The position numbers were made by a program, and so were the translations under genes. The notes under the pieces were generated by a model. The model was not told the origin of the DNA and made no database searches. It was given only the letters and a program-made list of their open reading frames with translations. Of a stretch of 8,814 nucleotides of DNA, positions 7,360-8,814 are shown piece after piece; within the stretch, counting starts at the first letter, position 1, and the number at the start of each line of letters is the position of its first letter. The stretch is from Dehalococcoidia bacterium (GTDB taxonomy: Bacteria; Chloroflexota; Dehalococcoidia; SZUA-161; SpSt-899): the NCBI GenBank assembly GCA_023271485.1, contig JALPXT010000056.1, positions 1 to 8,814 of the forward strand, given 5' to 3'.

Positions 7360-8814
7360 CAGTATTCCTCCAGCCCCCAAATCCAACTAGTCATTATTTT
7401 CCACAATACTGTCACCGCGAAGTATACTTCCGGGTCTTTTGTTTTGAGTTGCTCTATTTCATAGATGTATCTTTGTTGGTCTTGAGTGCCCATAATATAG
7501 GCAATCCACTGGCGAGCATCATCGTCCACTAAAAGATCTAAGATATCACGAACGGTAAACTTTCCTGCTTTACTTAACGCCCATGACATACCAGGCCGCT
7601 TGGAAGGATGAACTCGTGGAAATTCATGGATAATTTCAGAAGTAAAGCGCTGAGCAAGCTTACTTAAGGCTCTAGCAGATTCGATACGAATAGTTTCCTC
7701 AGCGGTAGCAAAACTTTCAATAAGGGCATTCAAAGCAGATCTGTTACGCAGCTCACCAAGTGCCCAAGCAGCTCCAGCGCGTATCTCTGGGTGTTGCTGG
7801 TTATCCAAAAGAGTATCTACTAAAATCCGGCAAGAAACATCTTCATCAATCTCACCCAACACGATAACTGCTTCCAACCTATTCTGCAAATACTCATCCA
7901 TTAAGCATGTCTTAATAAGATCATATCCCCGGTTATCATTTTGACGCACCAGGCTCGCAGCAGCGTCAAGCCTTACGTAGATGTGTTCACTGGGATCGTT
8001 GAGTTTGTGAACGAGATAATCGGCAACTTCAGACGAAACAAAAGAAGCAAGTGCCTTAGTTGCCATATATCTCTTGCTTAAAGATGTAGTTGAGAGTAGT
8101 TCAATATAATGGCTTTCAGAAGCGGACTTATCACAGAGAAAGTCCAAACTTACAGGGACTACAGTGGCAAGAATCTGATCTTCAGCAACCCTCCGACCTT
8201 CCCTTACCAAAGGTATCATAACTTGCCCTTTTTTCAAAAGCCTCAAAGAGATAAGCCTTTCATCAGTCATTCTTCGATACTGGATTCGATCTTGGCTAAT
8301 CGATGTGATGATACCAGAAGCGTTAGCAATCGCTATGGGCCAAACTATTCTCATCTCAAAACCTTCTTCTGCCCCCTTTGGTGCAGTCAGAATAGCACGA
8401 CCATCTTTTTGAGCTAATCGTAGGTCTTTAACTGAAACATATTGTATTGGCCCACTCGCTCGCCAATGTACAGGCTCATCACTTGCCCGGTTACAAACCA
8501 CAAAAGCTATAAGATCATTATCATCCAGGTCATAGTCCCATCCCCGCTCTGGGTCTGCTTGAGAATGAGACATAGAGATTTCTAGCTTGGTTTTTGTTCT
8601 GCATTCAACACATTTTCCACAATCTACGCAAAGAATATCGGGAACTCTGATACGCTTAATCTTGATATCTTTCCAAATCTTAAAACTCCGTGAACCTCGT
8701 TCAAGCTCAATAGGGGTGTGCCCTTGGTCTCTCAAGTTATTGAACACGGCGATAGTACCGGTCGCACCCATAGAGATTTTTTCCAGAAAACTTATGTCAG
8801 ACTTAAATGCTCTC
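7359..8814 (-). CDS. HEAT-repeat protein with N-terminal nuclease-like domain, 5' end beyond window
   Basis: I do not recognise a named family. The frame is open to the right edge. The first Met in the window (8771) has only a poor ribosome site, and the 14 residues before it (RAFKSDISFLEKIS) look like coding sequence, so the true start is probably outside. Numbering from that Met, residues 35-70 resemble a PD-(D/E)XK nuclease core: RVPDIL (D45), then E56-C-R-T-K60-T-K62 and a strand KLEISMSHS, followed by a hydrophobic strand DLIAFVVC (86-93). Between and around D45 and E56 sits C48-x2-C51-x2-C54-x2-C57. Residues about 100-210 are beta-rich, ending with a GQVMIPLVREG...QILATV pattern. Residues about 228-375 hold HEAT-like helical repeats (RLDAAASLV, NRLEAVIVLGEI, IRAGAAWALGEL, IRIESARALSKL), likely a protein or DNA scaffold. 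It is coupled to the methyltransferase downstream, so a restriction or defence effector is my inference. No signal peptide or membrane segment is seen. Confidence 0.8.
   Translation of the reverse strand, partial: RAFKSDISFLEKISMGATGTIAVFNNLRDQGHTPIELERGSRSFKIWKDIKIKRIRVPDILCVDCGKCVECRTKTKLEISMSHSQADPERGWDYDLDDNDLIAFVVCNRASDEPVHWRASGPIQYVSVKDLRLAQKDGRAILTAPKGAEEGFEMRIVWPIAIANASGIITSISQDRIQYRRMTDERLISLRLLKKGQVMIPLVREGRRVAEDQILATVVPVSLDFLCDKSASESHYIELLSTTSLSKRYMATKALASFVSSEVADYLVHKLNDPSEHIYVRLDAAASLVRQNDNRGYDLIKTCLMDEYLQNRLEAVIVLGEIDEDVSCRILVDTLLDNQQHPEIRAGAAWALGELRNRSALNALIESFATAEETIRIESARALSKLAQRFTSEIIHEFPRVHPSKRPGMSWALSKAGKFTVRDILDLLVDDDARQWIAYIMGTQDQQRYIYEIEQLKTKDPEVYFAVTVLWKIMTSWIWGLEEY
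7367..7371 (-). promoter_or_regulatory. Strong ribosome binding site deciding the methyltransferase start
   Basis: On the minus strand GGAGG (7371-7367) lies seven bases before ATG 7359, inside the 3' end of the upstream HEAT-repeat gene. The stop TGA (7361-7359) shares one base with the ATG. This favours ATG 7359 over the upstream in-frame TTG 7386 and suggests translational coupling, with an independent strong entry site for the methyltransferase. Confidence 0.75.

Larger units (their letters stand above)
6340..8814 (-). other. AT-rich two-gene cassette, putative restriction-modification/defence island
   Basis: The two minus-strand genes here are about 37-40% GC in the lines I counted, against about 58% for a ligA line, and codons ending in A or T are common. 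The change falls near 6300, just upstream of coaX. The gene pair (nuclease-like HEAT protein, then DNA methyltransferase) is typical cargo of horizontally acquired defence loci. I found no transposase, integrase, tRNA or flanking direct repeat inside the window, and the right boundary is not visible, so the mode of acquisition is unknown. Confidence 0.55.

Noticed and set aside
7360..7386. TTG 7386 as start of the methyltransferase
   Set aside because: ATG 7359 has a perfect GGAGG at seven bases and a TGATG junction, and the nine extra residues add nothing recognisable.
8598..8630. CxxCxxCxxC read as a ferredoxin domain
   Set aside because: The spacing resembles half a cluster motif, but there is no second cluster, no closing Cys-Pro, and the context is a nuclease-like strand pair, so a ferredoxin call is not supported.

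Overview
The window looks like a bacterial chromosome segment with about 60% GC (one core line counted at 35/60) over bases 1-6300. The last 2.5 kb is clearly AT-richer (lines counted at 24/60 and 22/60). The mix of panB, ftsH, NAD-dependent ligA, bifunctional coaBC and type III pantothenate kinase suggests a free-living bacterium. From general familiarity with the protein styles I lean to Chloroflexota/Dehalococcoidia, but nothing here proves the phylum.

Layout. Bases 1-135 are the C-terminal end of panB (+). A plausible extended -10 promoter at 145-174 and a potentially structured leader precede ftsH (307-2181, +). ligA (2255-4258, +) follows, probably in the same transcript. It meets coaBC (4270-5460, -) tail to tail with an 11-base gap. 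coaX (5453-6235, -) lies upstream of coaBC, and the two overlap by 8 bases as a coupled pair. Coenzyme A synthesis therefore flanks the protease/ligase pair on both sides: PanB makes the pantoate precursor, CoaX phosphorylates pantothenate, and CoaBC turns 4'-phosphopantothenate into 4'-phosphopantetheine. CoaBC has Ser and Asp where the textbook enzyme has its catalytic Cys and the Asn of the PxMN motif.

Upstream of coaX, on the same strand, is a two-gene cassette of foreign-looking composition. Its first gene (7359 to beyond the right edge) encodes a protein with an N-terminal PD-(D/E)XK-nuclease-like motif studded with a regular four-cysteine cluster, a beta-rich middle part and C-terminal HEAT-type helical repeats. 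Its second gene (6340-7359) encodes a beta-class DNA methyltransferase of the PvuII type, predicted to make N4-methylcytosine. The two genes are joined by a TGATG stop/start overlap with a strong ribosome binding site. The best reading is a restriction-modification or related defence module with an unusual putative effector, and this is the most interesting part of the window.

I saw no rRNA, tRNA, CRISPR array, insertion sequence or convincing intrinsic terminator. No gene-free stretch exceeds 300 bases; the longest is 136-306.
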